Positions 44,779 to 56,900 of a stretch of 64,000 bases of DNA are shown piece by piece. This DNA is from Trichosphaerium sp. ATCC 40318 (taxonomy: Eukaryota; Discosea; Flabellinia; Trichosidae), in the NCBI GenBank assembly GCA_038496445.1, contig JALMLS010000370.1, positions 186,001 to 250,000 on the forward strand, in the 5' to 3' direction. Position 1 is the stretch's first letter; every line of letters starts with the position of its first letter. The notes under the pieces were generated by a model, which ran no database searches, had not been told where the DNA came from, and saw only the letters and a list, made by a program, of their open reading frames with translations. Position numbers and translations under genes: made by a program.

Positions 44779-45854
44779 TTATAGGAAAGGCGTATTCTTC
44801 AGTACAGAATACAGCGAAGATTCCTGAGCGTAGCATCTTTGAGAAAACCTTAGAAGCTCTTTTTTGTCATCTTCTGTTAGTCCAGATTCTTTCTTTACAG
44901 CTATATTGCGGACCATCCACCCAACTGCAACAATATCTTGTCGTATGCCATGACTCTTTCTAGCCAAATCATATCGATCATGCAGTGTTGCTTTATCGAA
45001 ATTAGACAGTTTAATATCACCTTCAAACGTGACCAAGAAACTAGATTGTTTTACATCTCCATGAGTAACGTTAGAATTATGTAGTGCCCTAAGAGCCTTA
45101 AGAGCGCTCAGAACAATGAGAGCTACAATCTCAAGCGAAAAGTAGTTCATCTGTGCAACGCTAATATTGGCTCTTGGATAAACAACACAAACGCCAAGAG
45201 ATGTACGAGGTAAGATAGCCAGAACATTCATAATATATTTGCAATTCATTGCACGTTGTATTTCAGCACCTTGATGGAATGACACTTGGAATTTACGCTT
45301 GTCTCCGAGTGATACACCCTGTTTTGTAGACTTTGCACACTTCACGGCAATTTTTGTTCTTGTTGGCCAATGCATCCCTTTAAATACCTTTCCGTTGGTT
45401 CCATAGCCCATACGAGCACTAGAAATACACGAGTACTCTTTTGAATATAATACCAAGCACCCATTGACATGCAGTAGTATCTTAGTACAACGTAAAGCAA
45501 AAGCTGTGGCCATTGTAGTGAGTACGACTGGTTTGTAATGGAACTTGTTAAGCTCTGTAAGTATTTTTAGTAGCACTGTCGGGTAATCCTGCCGTAAGTC
45601 TGTACGTTGTTGTGCTATTGAAGCACTGGAGATTGCTAGCGCTTTGTTTAGTCCTTCCAGTCAACACTAGCGTAGTTCACTAGCAAAAGAAGTAAAAAAT
45701 TGTTGGATTTTGCAAGCCTAAAACTGATGATAAACGGCAAAGTGATTTTCAGTGCACCAACATTACACTTCGTTGCAATCGAATTGGGGTTTTTTGAGTA
45801 ATACTTACATACTAGGAGTGCTTCTAATAGAGCTTTAGCTGTTGAGCAGCTCAT
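44779..45854 (-). CDS. Protein kinase-like protein, probable pseudokinase
   Basis: ATG at 45854 (MSCSTAKALLEALL) with short introns in the N-terminal part, then one long exon. The fold is clear: Gly loop MGYGTNGKVFKG, VAIK-type Lys in KIAVKCAK, alpha-C Glu in GAEIQRAM, ALKALRALHNSNVTHGDV. The catalytic loop reads THGDVKQSSFLV: the Asp and Lys remain, but the Asn that binds metal is Ser. The DFG motif reads LSNFDKA, so the Mg-binding Asp is Asn. Two metal-binding positions lost makes true phosphotransfer unlikely, though ATP binding may persist. The C-lobe is short (GIRQDIVAVGWMVRNIAV, then RFSQRCYAQESSLYS) and no substrate-binding APE motif was seen. N-terminal region ends near 45500 with a helical segment of unknown role. 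Confidence 0.7.
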
Positions 45855-46015
45855 TTAGTGAATTAGACAGATACTTAACAAGTGTAATTTCCTTCCTCCT
45901 ACGATTTCATTCCGTCTTTGGGATGAGGTAATCAGCCATGAAAAAAGATCAAAAGCACAGAGTATATTTAAATCTAACTGGGACATTTATTGATTTGGTT
46001 CACACGTGCTTGCGT
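45855..46015. promoter_or_regulatory. Intergenic, pseudokinase promoter
   Basis: About 160 bp between two minus-strand genes. CACGTG at 46003-46008 lies at the 3' end of the surface-protein gene rather than near the kinase start. No other feature was identified. Confidence 0.3.
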
Positions 46016-47555
46016 TTACATCATTAATACAGCGATTAGCGCAATTAATAGCAAACTCACGACTTCCCTAACGCCACCGTTTGTCGATCCAGTGATACTG
46101 GAAACTTTATTTTGTTCACCAGAACTTACTGTACCAACCTTAACAGCCTCATATCTATTCAAGCAAATCAATATTGATTGGAAAAAGAACAGAAATAGAA
46201 AAAACTCAAACACGCACTTTGTTACAGTAGCCATATCCTCATCATAAGTTACAGAGAACTCATCATTTTGTCTGTCAAGAACAAGTGTAGTTTTTTCAAC
46301 GGTTTGACGTTTTCTAGGACCTTGACCAGGATCCACAGTAAAGACTCCCAAGTCAAGGATAATCTCAAGGATACATTCCAAAGTGACATCAATACATACT
46401 TCGAAATCCTCACAAAGACAAACCTTTGACTATATCACGTGTTTAGTGATGGGTTTGTTTCAAAAAAAGATTCTCTCAACTTACTGTAGAACAAACATCT
46501 GTACAGTCACAAACTTGATTAGCGCAGTCACACGCATGCTCAGCGCCTAAGTCTCCAACACCACATCCACAAAGACCAGGTTCTGTCTTGTCTGGGTCCT
46601 CAGGACACAAATCTTCACAGTCTGGTGAGCCGTCTCCGTCAGTATCCATCTCAGAGGAACCACAACCGCAAACGCCAGGTGTGAGTTTGTTACAGTCATT
46701 TGGACACTCGTCGCAAATGAATGAGAATCCACTAATGGCGAAAGAACTGCTTGCAGTAACAAGAGCACGCTAAGAAGACGGGTGAGAAAAACCAACCGAA
46801 AAAAACAAAACCGTACTGTGACGTTATCTTGGTTAATGTCTACTCTTTGGAACGAGTTGTCTCCTGGATCCTGAGCGAAATTAATGATAAAAGGGGAGCG
46901 AGTTTGTTACTAGCGTACAATAGCATTGGTTGAGGATAACTTTACATCATCTGCATTAAACGTTTGTATTTTCCAATTCTCCATATCAATATCGAGGACA
47001 TCCATACTCAATAAACTAATAGGCTGTGCGAAAACAAACTCTATGGTACCACCAGCCTAAGTAAAACAATTTAACGATTCGTCCCTGTAAATAATCACGT
47101 GATGCGTACTGCTGAGTCGTCTGGAACTGCACTGCTTCCGTCTTCAGAGAGAATCAATACATTACCCAAAGCAGCCCTTTACAAAAAAACCCAGTTAGCA
47201 CATTTTATTTTGAATTGACAAAAAGCTATCGGCTAGTAACGTACATATTCGTGTCAGCACCACCATCACCAACACCAGGACCTCCAGATGCTTCATTAGG
47301 GGTACCCAAATCTTCATCGCCTGGGCTAGGATTGCTGCTATCAAAAAGCATCGCTGGTTGGCTAGGAGAGTCGCCAGATACCCCTGTAATAGTCACGCCA
47401 ATAGGAAGGTTCTCAAATTGGTTTGTAATGATAGTTCCAGGCGCTAGTGCGTTTCCATCTGCGTCTTGTTCAAAGTCTACAGTAATTTCGTCTGTTGTAG
47501 GGCATTGAGCGATAGCTAGCGCGAGCAAAAGTGAGAATAGCACTGCATAAAACAT
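46016..47555 (-). CDS. Secreted, membrane-anchored protein with thrombospondin-type-3-like repeats
   Basis: ATG at 47555 gives a clean signal peptide, FYAVLFSLLLALAIAQC. The next part is beta-rich and Gly/Pro/Asp-rich (VDFEQDADGNALAPGTII, LPIGVTITGVSGDSP, GGTIEFVFAQPISLL), a bacterial-style jelly-roll look often seen in extracellular proteins. A cysteine-rich block (46490-46720) has CPNDCNKLTPGVCGCG, then DTDGDGSPDCEDLCPEDPDK and TEPGLCGCGVGD, which are calcium-binding DxDGDG repeats like thrombospondin type 3. The C-terminus has a hydrophobic helix REVVSLLLIALIAVLMM right at the end, which fits a GPI signal or a tail anchor. Intron phases in the middle are only partly resolved. A role in adhesion or the cell coat is an inference. 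Confidence 0.7.
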
Positions 47556-48020
47556 CTTCTATATTTAAATTTAGTCTGTTGTATACAATAGATGTATAGT
47601 ACGGCAAAGAACTAATTATTATGTCGTGCTTCGTCGTTAGTTGTTGTGGTTTGTCAATGGGTTTTTAACTGGGTTCTGAAAATGTGAAACAACAAGTTTG
47701 GGTTAATAGATTCGAAGGGCGCTTTGATTGGCTATCATACAACCAAACGTTTTGGAAATAAAAAAAATCACGTGGTACGCAAGCAATACTCCGCACGCTA
47801 GAAGCCAAGTTTAATTTGTTATCACTGCTTATAGACAAGAATGTTACTTACAATCTCAATTTGACACGCGCACAAATTAATTGCTATGAAACATTCACCA
47901 TTGCAAAATAAGTTGCCGCTGTATTATGGCATTTTACGGACTTGTCGTCTTATCAGTCACTAGTAGCTTTCCAGTTGCCCCCTGCTCGCCTGCTTGTGGA
48001 TCCTTTTTAAGTTGGTACGC
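47556..48020. other. Intergenic region
   Basis: No coding frame of note. CACGTG at 47769-47774. This is upstream of the surface-protein gene and probably contains its promoter. Confidence 0.4.
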
Positions 48021-48167
48021 CTACATTGACAGAATACCTCTGTAGCCTTGTATTTTCGGCTTATCATAAATGTTTACGCCCTGCAAAGCGACTTTAATAG
48101 CTTCTTTTGGACAAACGAAAGAGGTAAACAAAAAAAGGATAAAAAGTTGCACTCTTGTCTTACGCAT
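48021..48167 (-). CDS. Possible very small secreted protein
   Basis: A 48-codon frame, ATG at 48167, with MRKTRVQLFILFLFTSFVCP as a plausible signal peptide (basic start, Phe/Leu core, Cys after it), followed by KEAIKVALQGVNIYDKPK and a short tail. No intron is needed. No family is recognised, and the hydrophobic run could be chance in AT-rich DNA, so this is only a candidate. Confidence 0.28.
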   Translation of the reverse strand: MRKTRVQLFILFLFTSFVCPKEAIKVALQGVNIYDKPKIQGYRGILSM

Positions 48168-48503
48168 TAGGCCTGGTTGTATGGTATTAAAATGCCTAAA
48201 GTAGCATTGTATTAAGTTGATTAGAATACCTTTGCTTTTTATCGATTTAAGCCAGGACTCATTAAACACTGTCACTAGCACCACGCGATATTGTTATGTA
48301 CAATGAGCACTAAACTGACGCGTACGCTTTTTCTTTTGTAGTAAAAATACATAATTGTGTATTTACGGCACCCATAGGAGCGCAATTGGACTTCTCTCAT
48401 TATGGATACGAAAAAGAGGGTTCGTTGAGTTATTTTACGATAAGGTTTGAGCTAACGTTGCATAAACAGACTTACATTTGAACGCTGCAGTTATACAAGC
48501 AAC
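48168..48503. other. Intergenic, SAM-protein promoter region
   Basis: 336 bp upstream of the SAM-domain gene start. AT-rich; no conserved frame and no CACGTG were seen. Confidence 0.35.
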
Positions 48504-51406
48504 ATGGAGGTATTCGATGAGATTAATGGATAATGCTTACTTATTTTCGTAGAGGGTATACACAAAGGAGAAGATACCGCGCTATGCTTGCGGGACACTA
48601 TTGTACAGCTAATTTTAAACAAACATTCTCTAAAAGAGCCCCTAGCGATAAAACCTGGATTACCAGCGCCACCTCTATTTGTACAGCAAGCTAATGCCAA
48701 CGCTAAAGCAAAAACAGCAGAACCAAAACAGGAAAAAAAAAGTACGTTTAAACTCCTAAAAAGAACTGTAAATCTAAGCCGTTACGTCTAGAAAAGCGCT
48801 CTAAAGAGTCACTACCTGGTACAGCAATGTCTCCGCGAGCAGGACTAGCAATGTCCATGAGGCCTCCTAAAAAGCTTAAAGCGCCCAAGAAAACCAAGGC
48901 AACAGAGTCTCGAACCGTTAGGGTACATTTAAGTCTTTTTACCCCAAAACGCAAGAAACATTGTAAAAACGATTCTACTCGTGCTACAGCGCTCAAAACA
49001 TAGTTATCCTATATCCGTTTTAAACGTTTTTAAATCCAGAAAACCTAACTTTCTTTTTCCCACTTAGCTTCGCGCCAAGAGCTCCCTTACGGACGAAGAT
49101 AGCTCAAGAAGTTCTAGAGACAGTATGAGCTCGAAAAAAAGAACAAAGAGTAAAAGACACAAAGCCAGGCGTACTCAGAGTAGACGTTCTACTCTTACAA
49201 TTGAGGATCATCCTAAAGGTATAATGCCGGCTGCAGGAGAAGATGAGTCATTCGATAGTACAAAAAAAAAAGGACGAAAAAAGGCGCGCAGAGAAATGTC
49301 TAAAAGTACACGTGCTGGAAGTTTTAAGAAGTCTGCTTCTATGCCTAGTGTAGCCAATAAGACTGTTAAGCCAATGAGGAAGGCAAGAGCATCTATTGCA
49401 AATGACAATTTATTTGAAGAAGGTACCTTTAGTTTGTAAACAACCTTCTTTGATTTTGTTTATTTTTTATGTCAGTGGTACTGACAGCTCTTTTGTAGCG
49501 ATGGCAAGCCCGAAGCGTCCTCGTAGAGAACGTGCCAAGCAACGTAAACGTCGTGGTAATCGTACTAGCTCTTTAGCAGACCCACGTATATCTCCTCAAT
49601 TGAGAGCAGAACCTGTACCTAGCTCGTTACGTGTTGCAAAAGGGAAAAAAACCAAACTCAATTTTGAACCTCTTACTATGGAGGACCTTGAAGATTTTGG
49701 TGTATCAAAGTCTATGAGTATTGGAAGTAGTACAGATATAACCGGTTCTAAAAGCGCTAGAAGACCACAAACAATGGAGATTACAACAAATACAGCAGCT
49801 AGTGCTGGCTTAATGTCAGCAAGAGTAGGTTCGTCAGGAAAAATTGAAGGTGGTTCAAAGTCAAAGAAGAACAAGAAGCACAAAAAGAAGAAAGGCAGTA
49901 ATGATGTTAATACTGGCTTTGACGCATCAATAAGTGAGACTGAGAGTCTAAAAAAGGTGAAAGGAAAGAAGGAAAAGAAGAATAAGAAGGGAGATAAAGC
50001 AGCAAAGCATTCTATGAATGCTGAAATGAAACGTGATTTTAAACTCAAAGCGGAGAGTAAAGAAAAAATAAAGTCTAAAGACAAGAACGAGAAGTCAAAA
50101 CAAGAAAAGAAGGATAAGAAAGAAAAGCAGAAATCAATAAGACTCAAAAAAGTGAGCATACAAACTGAAGAGCACGATAAAGAAAAAGCAGAGGTACGGG
50201 AAAAATGTCTTTTCTAAACCAGAAAATATCAAATCTAGCTCGCTTAAACTCACTTGACTTAGGCGCAAGCTGCAGTGCTTAAAGGGTTTCATATTGACCC
50301 GAAGGAGCTAGAGGAAGCTCAACGCATTATAAGCCCTCCTATATCGCCTCGTCTTCCTCCACCTATGGCTGCAACACCAGAAGGTTCTGTTAAGTCAGTA
50401 CACTCAAATGTTTCAGCAGCACTACCAATGCCTGCACTAGAGGTCTTACCTCATCCTTTACCTGCTGGATCTACGCCTGTAAAGACAGCACCTCCTCCTA
50501 TACATTTGGGTGTATCCAAATCGACAAGCTCAACTATTATAAGCCCACGTGCTCAAGTACCTAAGCCTCTACCAACAGTACGTTGTGTACACTTATGTTT
50601 TTTTTTTCCGTGTCATCAACTAAATTTTGACAGGCTGTGGCTCATGTGCCTACGAAGGTCATCCAAGCGCCTTCTGTTATAAAAAAGCCACCTGTTATCC
50701 AACCAGTAGCCACTTTCAAACCACCTGTTGTCCAGCCGGTATCTGCAATCCAAAAAGCACCGCCTGTTGTAAATACCACTCAGCAAGGAAAACTTAACAC
50801 AGAGATTTCTCGGTTGTTAACAGAACTTAATATGGCTGTCTATATTGATAGTTTTTATGACCTTGGTGTTGAGGAGCTAGAAGATATAGAGTTGGTTGAG
50901 GACGATCATTGGGAAGATATAAAGATAAAGCCAATCCACAAGAAAAAGCTACTCATGAAGATTAGTCAGCGAACACAAAGTGAGTTCTTTCTTTCTTTTT
51001 TCTAATTTTATTAACCACCCTTGTAGGTGGCCAACCGCCTTCCTTTCATCTACCACCTACAAAGGCTGATATGGCTAATTTTATGCCACCACCATCTCCT
51101 TTACACCTAGCTAAAAAGAGACAAATGGATTCATTCATAGATGATTCACCTTCTCACCCATTACCTTCAGAAATTGCAAAGAAAGAACGTATGGCATCAA
51201 AAAGTGCACCTCCAAAGATGTATAAGCCATTCACTTCTGCTTCAAAGGCTGGTTTGAAAAAACGAGGTCCTTTAAAGATGGGTAAACGTGGCAAATATGC
51301 AAAACGTGGTGGAAAAAAATGGGGTGCTAATCTTAAAGGTGGACAGAGGAGAATGCTAGGTGGCAAAAACTTAAAGTTTCCTTTGCCAAAAGTGAACAAA
51401 TCATGA
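48504..51406 (+). CDS. Lys-rich, mostly disordered protein with a SAM domain
   Basis: Proposed ATG 48504, then a 45-nt intron to GIHKGEDTALCLRDTIVQLI, a short helical region. Most of the protein (48660-50580) is low-complexity: repeated KKxK and SRR clusters (SKKRTKSKRHKARRTQSRRS, KSKKNKKHKKKKGSN, SKQEKKDKKEKQKS) and Pro-rich APPPIHLG, KPPVIQPVATF repeats. A SAM domain sits at about 50780-50970: LNTEISRLLTELNMAVYID, FYDLGVEELEDIELVEDDHW, KIKPIHKKKLLMKI, matching the five-helix SAM order. The tail is again basic and Gly-rich (KMGKRGKYAKRGGKKWGA). SAM domains oligomerise or bind RNA/protein; Lys-rich context suggests a nuclear or nucleolar scaffold. Antisense open frames here are shadows of the repeat codons. 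Confidence 0.7.
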
Positions 51407-51702
51407 TGCAAAAAAATTCAATGTCAAAATTTTCTAACCAGCGAACCGAAAAAAAAACCAAAATAATCAAACAAAAAATGTACATATATATGGTCTCCCA
51501 TTGTAGAGCTGTACAATAGCAAAATAACAACGTTCTTGGGTGCTTCATAAGTCTGTTTTTTCAATTTTTTTAACTTTTTGAGAAATCGGTTATTTAGCCA
51601 CAGAACTATGCCATCGGTTTGTTTCAGGACAATTCAAGTGATGATAGTGACTTAATGTTGTACGTAGTTCAGTTGACGCAAAATATTTCAAAAAAAATTA
51701 AA
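51407..51702. other. Intergenic, PARG-like promoter
   Basis: 296 bp upstream of the proposed start (ATG 51703) of the PARG-like gene. An earlier in-frame ATG (51654) within the same open stretch could also start the protein. No CACGTG was seen here. Confidence 0.3.
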
Positions 51703-53704
51703 ATGAAGAGAAAGGCGTCACAACCGAGTTCTACGAAACGTGGAACTTCTGCGAAGCGTCTTAAAAAGTCTGACAAGCCCTCAAAGTCTAAACAAAGTAA
51801 AAGGTTCGTTAAATCGTTATAAATACGCGTAAACGACATAAAAATGGCCCAGATTTTGCAACGGCTAGTTAATTTGCTTAATATCGCCTAAAGTTCCGTA
51901 GCGAGCCGGAAGACGCCACACCAGACTTATTTAGCTTATATGAGCGCTATTTAATAGCCAGTGAAGAATTTGACGTGCCACAGTTAGTAACACATTACCC
52001 GCACCGTATTCGTTGTAAAAATAAGAAGGTACGTGGCCTTAGTATTGCTCTCACAGCGCCAACACCGTTTATGATAAAAATAAAAAACTTGTGATTGTTT
52101 AATACTTCCGCACGTTCTGACGTCTTTAGGTTATTTACGATCTAGCTTGTGGAGGTGGTGATCTAGAAGGAAAGTTAAATTTCACGCGGTGGTACGAGCA
52201 AAGTTAACAACAAGTTTTTTCAACTTAACTTAACTTTTCTTGGAACTTGCTGTGTCTTTACTGTTTACTAACTTTTATGAAAAAAGGAAAATATTCCCTA
52301 GTGAAGAGCTGAACTTCCCTCCATCATGGGATTGTCCAACTTACAAACAACAAGCTGGTATTTACAAGTATGTTATTATAAATTGAAACTTCTCGTCTTG
52401 CTTTTTTTTTATGTTCAAGTACTTTTGTACTTACTCTCGTTCACTAGGTATGCTAAAGGCACTGCAAAACAAGTAAGCTCATTGCCAAGGGTTTAAAAAC
52501 GCGGTTTCATTTCTAATGCTTCTGACAAGGTACACTGGCACGTGAATTTTGCAGATGAGGATTTATTTTATGGTACTGAAATTTTAAGTTCTTTAGCAAA
52601 AAATGTTAACAACCCTAGCGTATGGGAGTCCTTTGTTTGCTCAAGATGAAATTCAAAGCGCAGAGCATCCAGTTTTGGGTCATCTACGCGAAGCATTAGG
52701 CAACCGTATGTCACATTAGCTCAGATGAGGTGGTTAACCAAATGCTAGTTTGTAAGAGAAACAAAGGCCTCAGCCCACTGGCACGACACAAAGGAGAACC
52801 AACACCTATACTCGTTAGAGGGGTAGAGCGAAGATGCGCTATCAACGCAGGTACTTACTTTACACGAAAGAAGCCACTATTTGCTAACTTTAACCAAAAG
52901 GGAAACGTATTTATGGAAGTGCTTTTCAATTTGCTTCGAAGAAAGTATGCATCGACTTTTTTTCACACGTGACGTGCCTTTCTTTCATTAAATTTATGTT
53001 TAGCTGATAGTAAAAAGTGTTAAAGTACTTGACACTCCTGTTGTGAGCAACTTGATTGCAATTGCAGCAATTGGTTATCGTGCAGGAAAATACACAAGGT
53101 TACAACTCAGAGATCACTTCACGAATGCCTATTCTGGTATGTGAACAAACACTTTTACTATACGGTTAATATTAATGCATTATATAGGGTTTTATGCTGC
53201 TCGTCTTGAATCAATGAGACAGTTCAAAGAAGAAGGACGTGATACACAACCTGAAGTAATTGTTCATACTGTACGCATGTTTTTCTTGTTATTTTCCGGT
53301 TTTGTTCATTGGTCAATTAGGGTAATTGGGGATCTGGAGCGTTTGGTAATAATAGGACAGTAATGGCACTTGTGCAAATCGGTGCAGCATGGTACAGTCT
53401 ACGACAAATTTTAAACGTTCGGATTTCAAGTTTGAAATATTTATGTTTTTATTTCAAAGGTTGGCCGGTATTGATGTACTGTTTTATCATACATTTGACA
53501 AAGCTGGCACACAAGATTATCAAGAAGCTAAAGAGACTTTTGATGAAGTCATTTTACCTCAACTGATGGAGGGTATGCTATCATGTTAACACTTATTATT
53601 GAAAATATCTGATTTTATTAAATACAGGTGTGTCAACTGTATCTGATTTCTTAGATATGGTAAAAGACCTCAAATATAGATGGGGTCTCAGTGATGGAAA
53701 CTAA
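51703..53704 (+). CDS. PARG-like (ADP-ribose glycohydrolase fold) protein
   Basis: Start ATG 51703 (MKRKASQPSSTKRGTSAKR), a basic N-terminus that looks nuclear. Spliced exons give VIYDLACGGGDLEGKL, FPPSWDCPTYKQ, then VHWHVNFADEDLFYAYG, SPLFAQDEIQSAEHPVLGHL, PILVRGVERRCAINAG, SNLIAIAAIGYRAGKY, VIVHTGNWGSGAFGNNRT, ALVQIGAAWLAGIDVLFYHT, ending VKDLKYRWGLSDGN at 53704. The QDE in LFAQDEIQSAEHP sits where PARG has its QEE catalytic signature, and TGNWGSGAFGNN matches the PARG TGNWGCGAFGG block, including the helix after it. The Gly triplet before QEE in PARG is AYG here. I read this as a divergent PARG/macrodomain-fold ADP-ribose glycohydrolase, a possible eraser for the nearby PARP. Catalysis is not proven. 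Confidence 0.75.
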
Positions 53705-53981
53705 ACTGTTGCATTACACGGTGTTTGTACAAAACTTAGTGTCAAAAAAATAAATAATTTATGTGCACTAGTCACTACGCTTGTGGGAAGTTCAACACTA
53801 GCTAATGGCTATGAAGGTCTTACTTGCCCACTAACAATACTATTGTCCTCTCAGAACTAGCACAGCCACTTGGTAGTCAATGTTTAATAACAACTTGACT
53901 GCTTTTTTTTTACAAGAATAGTTTATTACAGTTTTTATATTTTGTACACTTCTTTGTTGTGTTTGAAAGAAGGTTTTTTTT
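53705..53981. terminator. Convergent 3' ends
   Basis: 277 bp between the PARG-like stop and the TRRAP stop, with AATAAATAATTT and TTTTTTTTT tracts. No gene was seen. Confidence 0.4.
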
Positions 53982-56900
53982 TTACACAAAGGCATTCCAT
54001 GTTGGATCCATAGATGCTAAATTATCAGGACTTGTTGCAGCTTCGATTAGGTCTGATATCTTTTGATTTATAGGACGTTCAGAAGCCAAGGTATCACGCT
54101 TAATTGTGATGATTTGGTGTGGAACCATGTTCTCAATGCCATCAACAATTGTTCGCATATTTTTCTCAACAAGGTTGTCCAAGTTAGCTTCAATATCAGT
54201 TCTATCAGATACACGTGACCATTGGATCAAGTCATCTCTGAAATGGAGACGAAGCAAGTCTCTGAGTAGGTGCTAGAGTGAAAATGTGAGTACGACGAGT
54301 TTTTTTGGTAGAAATTTGAATGAGTGTGATTACGTACCTTTATTTTAGGCTCGACGAGAGTACGCGCCATAGTTGTCATAACAGCGTTAAAGCGCCCTTT
54401 CATGCATATTGGGTTAATGAATCGTGTTAAACTCTGAGACAAGCGGAATGGTACAGCTTCCTTGTTGCTTAAGAGACCCTCGTCATTATAATCTAAACGT
54501 GTAGAGTTAGCAACGTAAGATACACTCTAACTGCAGCGTACTTGAACGGAAGAGGTTGTAGAATACTTGACCAGATGTGCAAGAGAAGAACAACTTATGT
54601 GCTGAGATATCAGGAACGCTCAGAAGGTGAGTCTAGAAAGAAACAGACATTAGTGAAAAAGACAATTATTTTTGTTGTAATAGAAAAACGTACCATGAGA
54701 GAACCAATACCTATCTGATTGACAAAGTGCTGCTTAAAGATCCAGCGGGACTCATAGTTCTTATTCAACTTATTAGAGATGTATTGCTCCAATATCTTGC
54801 TGTCAAGGTGGTTTTCAGAGATATCCTTGTACAAAGACAAACGTGTTTCAGGTGTAAGTGCTGCAACAAAAAAAACATTAGTAAAGGTTGTAGTGTCAAA
54901 AAAAATTAACCAAACGTACGTTTACTACCAGTGTTATCCATGTAATGTTGTAATAAGAAGTCAAAGTCTTTGCCGTTACGATTACAATGCTTACGGAAGA
55001 CATCATCCAAAGAGAGGAAGTCTCGTTGTGTCTACAAAGGACGAGGTGTTAATGAGTGACCAAAGCGCAGAGATTGTGTTTGAACAACGTACGGATATAA
55101 GGCGAACATGATCATTGAGCATAACAAACCTTGGAACACGAATATACATAGCACGACGTCGTGCATGGACGCCCTTTTTAAGAATACGATTTACAACAGA
55201 AGATAACTGAGCAACACGACCTTCAGCGCCCCAATCTGCATTTATACCATAAAGTGAATCAGGGTCAACATGTTCTTTTGTTCGTCTTGTTTTTGCACCA
55301 ACTATTCATTTAAATATTAGTTAACTGGAAGGTCCTTCAGGTGAAACACAAAGAGTTTTATCGTACCACCTTGACCTGGCTTGAACATCTTTGCAGTAGG
55401 GAAACGACGAGAGTTGTGTACCAAGAACCAGTACATACGAGCATCAGAACCCCTGTAAGAGTGGTATAAGAATATAGAATAGTTGAGATCCTTTGGAGGG
55501 TCAGGAAGGCTTAGAATACGTACCTGATCTTTATCATGCGTTGTGGTAACGTTTGAGATCGTCTGACCTTCATAGGTGACTCGAATTTCTCAATTCTAAC
55601 GCGTCTATCTGGGTTTGGCATGTGATCATTGCCCTCAAAATACTGACCAAAGATATCAACACCATTATGGTTCTGGAACTGTGCCAGAGGATCAGAATGC
55701 TTCTCAAGAGTTAGGTAAGGACCAATGTCATCAACACGCTTCTAAAAAGGAGAGGTGAGTCACCGCAGAGCAAACTTGTGATTAGGTTTAAAGAGGACAT
55801 ACAGTAAGACGTTCAATCCAGACTTTAATTGTATCTATGCAAGTGCGAAGATCAAGGTCATCTCTTTGAAAATCACGCTCAAAGTCGTCCTTGTAGGTTT
55901 GTATAAAGGTATCATTCTTATCAACATTATGAGCAAAATTGAGATCAAATACTTGTTGTAAGCAAGCAGTGAGGTCAACTTGCTTAACATTTGGAAGCTG
56001 TGCAAGATTCAAAGACTACAAAACAAATGTTAAAGGATGACTGACTATAAAGAGCAAATGTACCTTGTGACAGTCAAGGAGTAAGTTCTGAAGGATGACA
56101 GACAGATCCTCCTCAGGAGTTGCAATGATTCCGTTCGCTAGTTCTCTAGCAATGAGTTCCATATCTCTTATCAAGCAAACATGTTGTTTTGTATTGTTCA
56201 TTTCGTTCTGGATCTCATGTGCTGCATCAAGAGCTGCAATTGGGTCACAACGAAGAGGTGAGTCTGGGCTGTGTGGAGATTGGGATAAACGCTTATGAAG
56301 CTTTTGTCTCTCACAAATAAAAGTCTTCAATGGGTAAAACAAGGACTACAAATAGTTTGTTAGGGAAATCAGCAAAAAATACTTTTTTTGTTAAGTCATT
56401 TACCTGAGGCGCATATTTCGCGACCGAACAGAGGATAGATTGGATCTGTTTTGCTTCGGATCTCTCCAAGCTTGATAACAAGTTAGGAATCCATGGGAAC
56501 CACACATAAGCTGGGAAATGAGCTGTTTGTTGTTCCATAAAATGAGCAAGTTTGTGTGTTTCAGGAGAATCAATATCCATATCATCATTGTTGTTGTTTT
56601 CAGCCTCATCCTTACCCTTTGCTTTGGCGCCTTGTAATAATGTTAGCTTTGTTATGGACTACTATATATTATACTCACCACGTGCTGTACGTTGGCGTTT
56701 GGCAGGAGGTTTCTTGGGTGCAGAGCCAGCCTAGAAAAAGCAAGGTTAGGAAATCTTCTAAGAAACAAAGCAAGCTGCGTACTCTCTTTTTCTCTCCTTT
56801 GATTGGAGAGTTTGATCGTTTATCAAGAGGCAACGCATCATAGTGATCATCGTATCCAACAAGCCAAAGCACACGTGGAATTAACGACGTAGAGCTCAGT

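Noticed and set aside
44640-44800. A single pseudokinase-ankyrin-PARP fusion gene
   Set aside because: An AATAAA and a CACGTG between stop and ATG suggest two genes; kept only as a note.
49596-50159. Open minus-strand frame rich in Phe/Ser/Leu that looks membrane-like
   Set aside because: It is the antisense of AAG/AAA-rich Lys codons in the SAM-domain gene.
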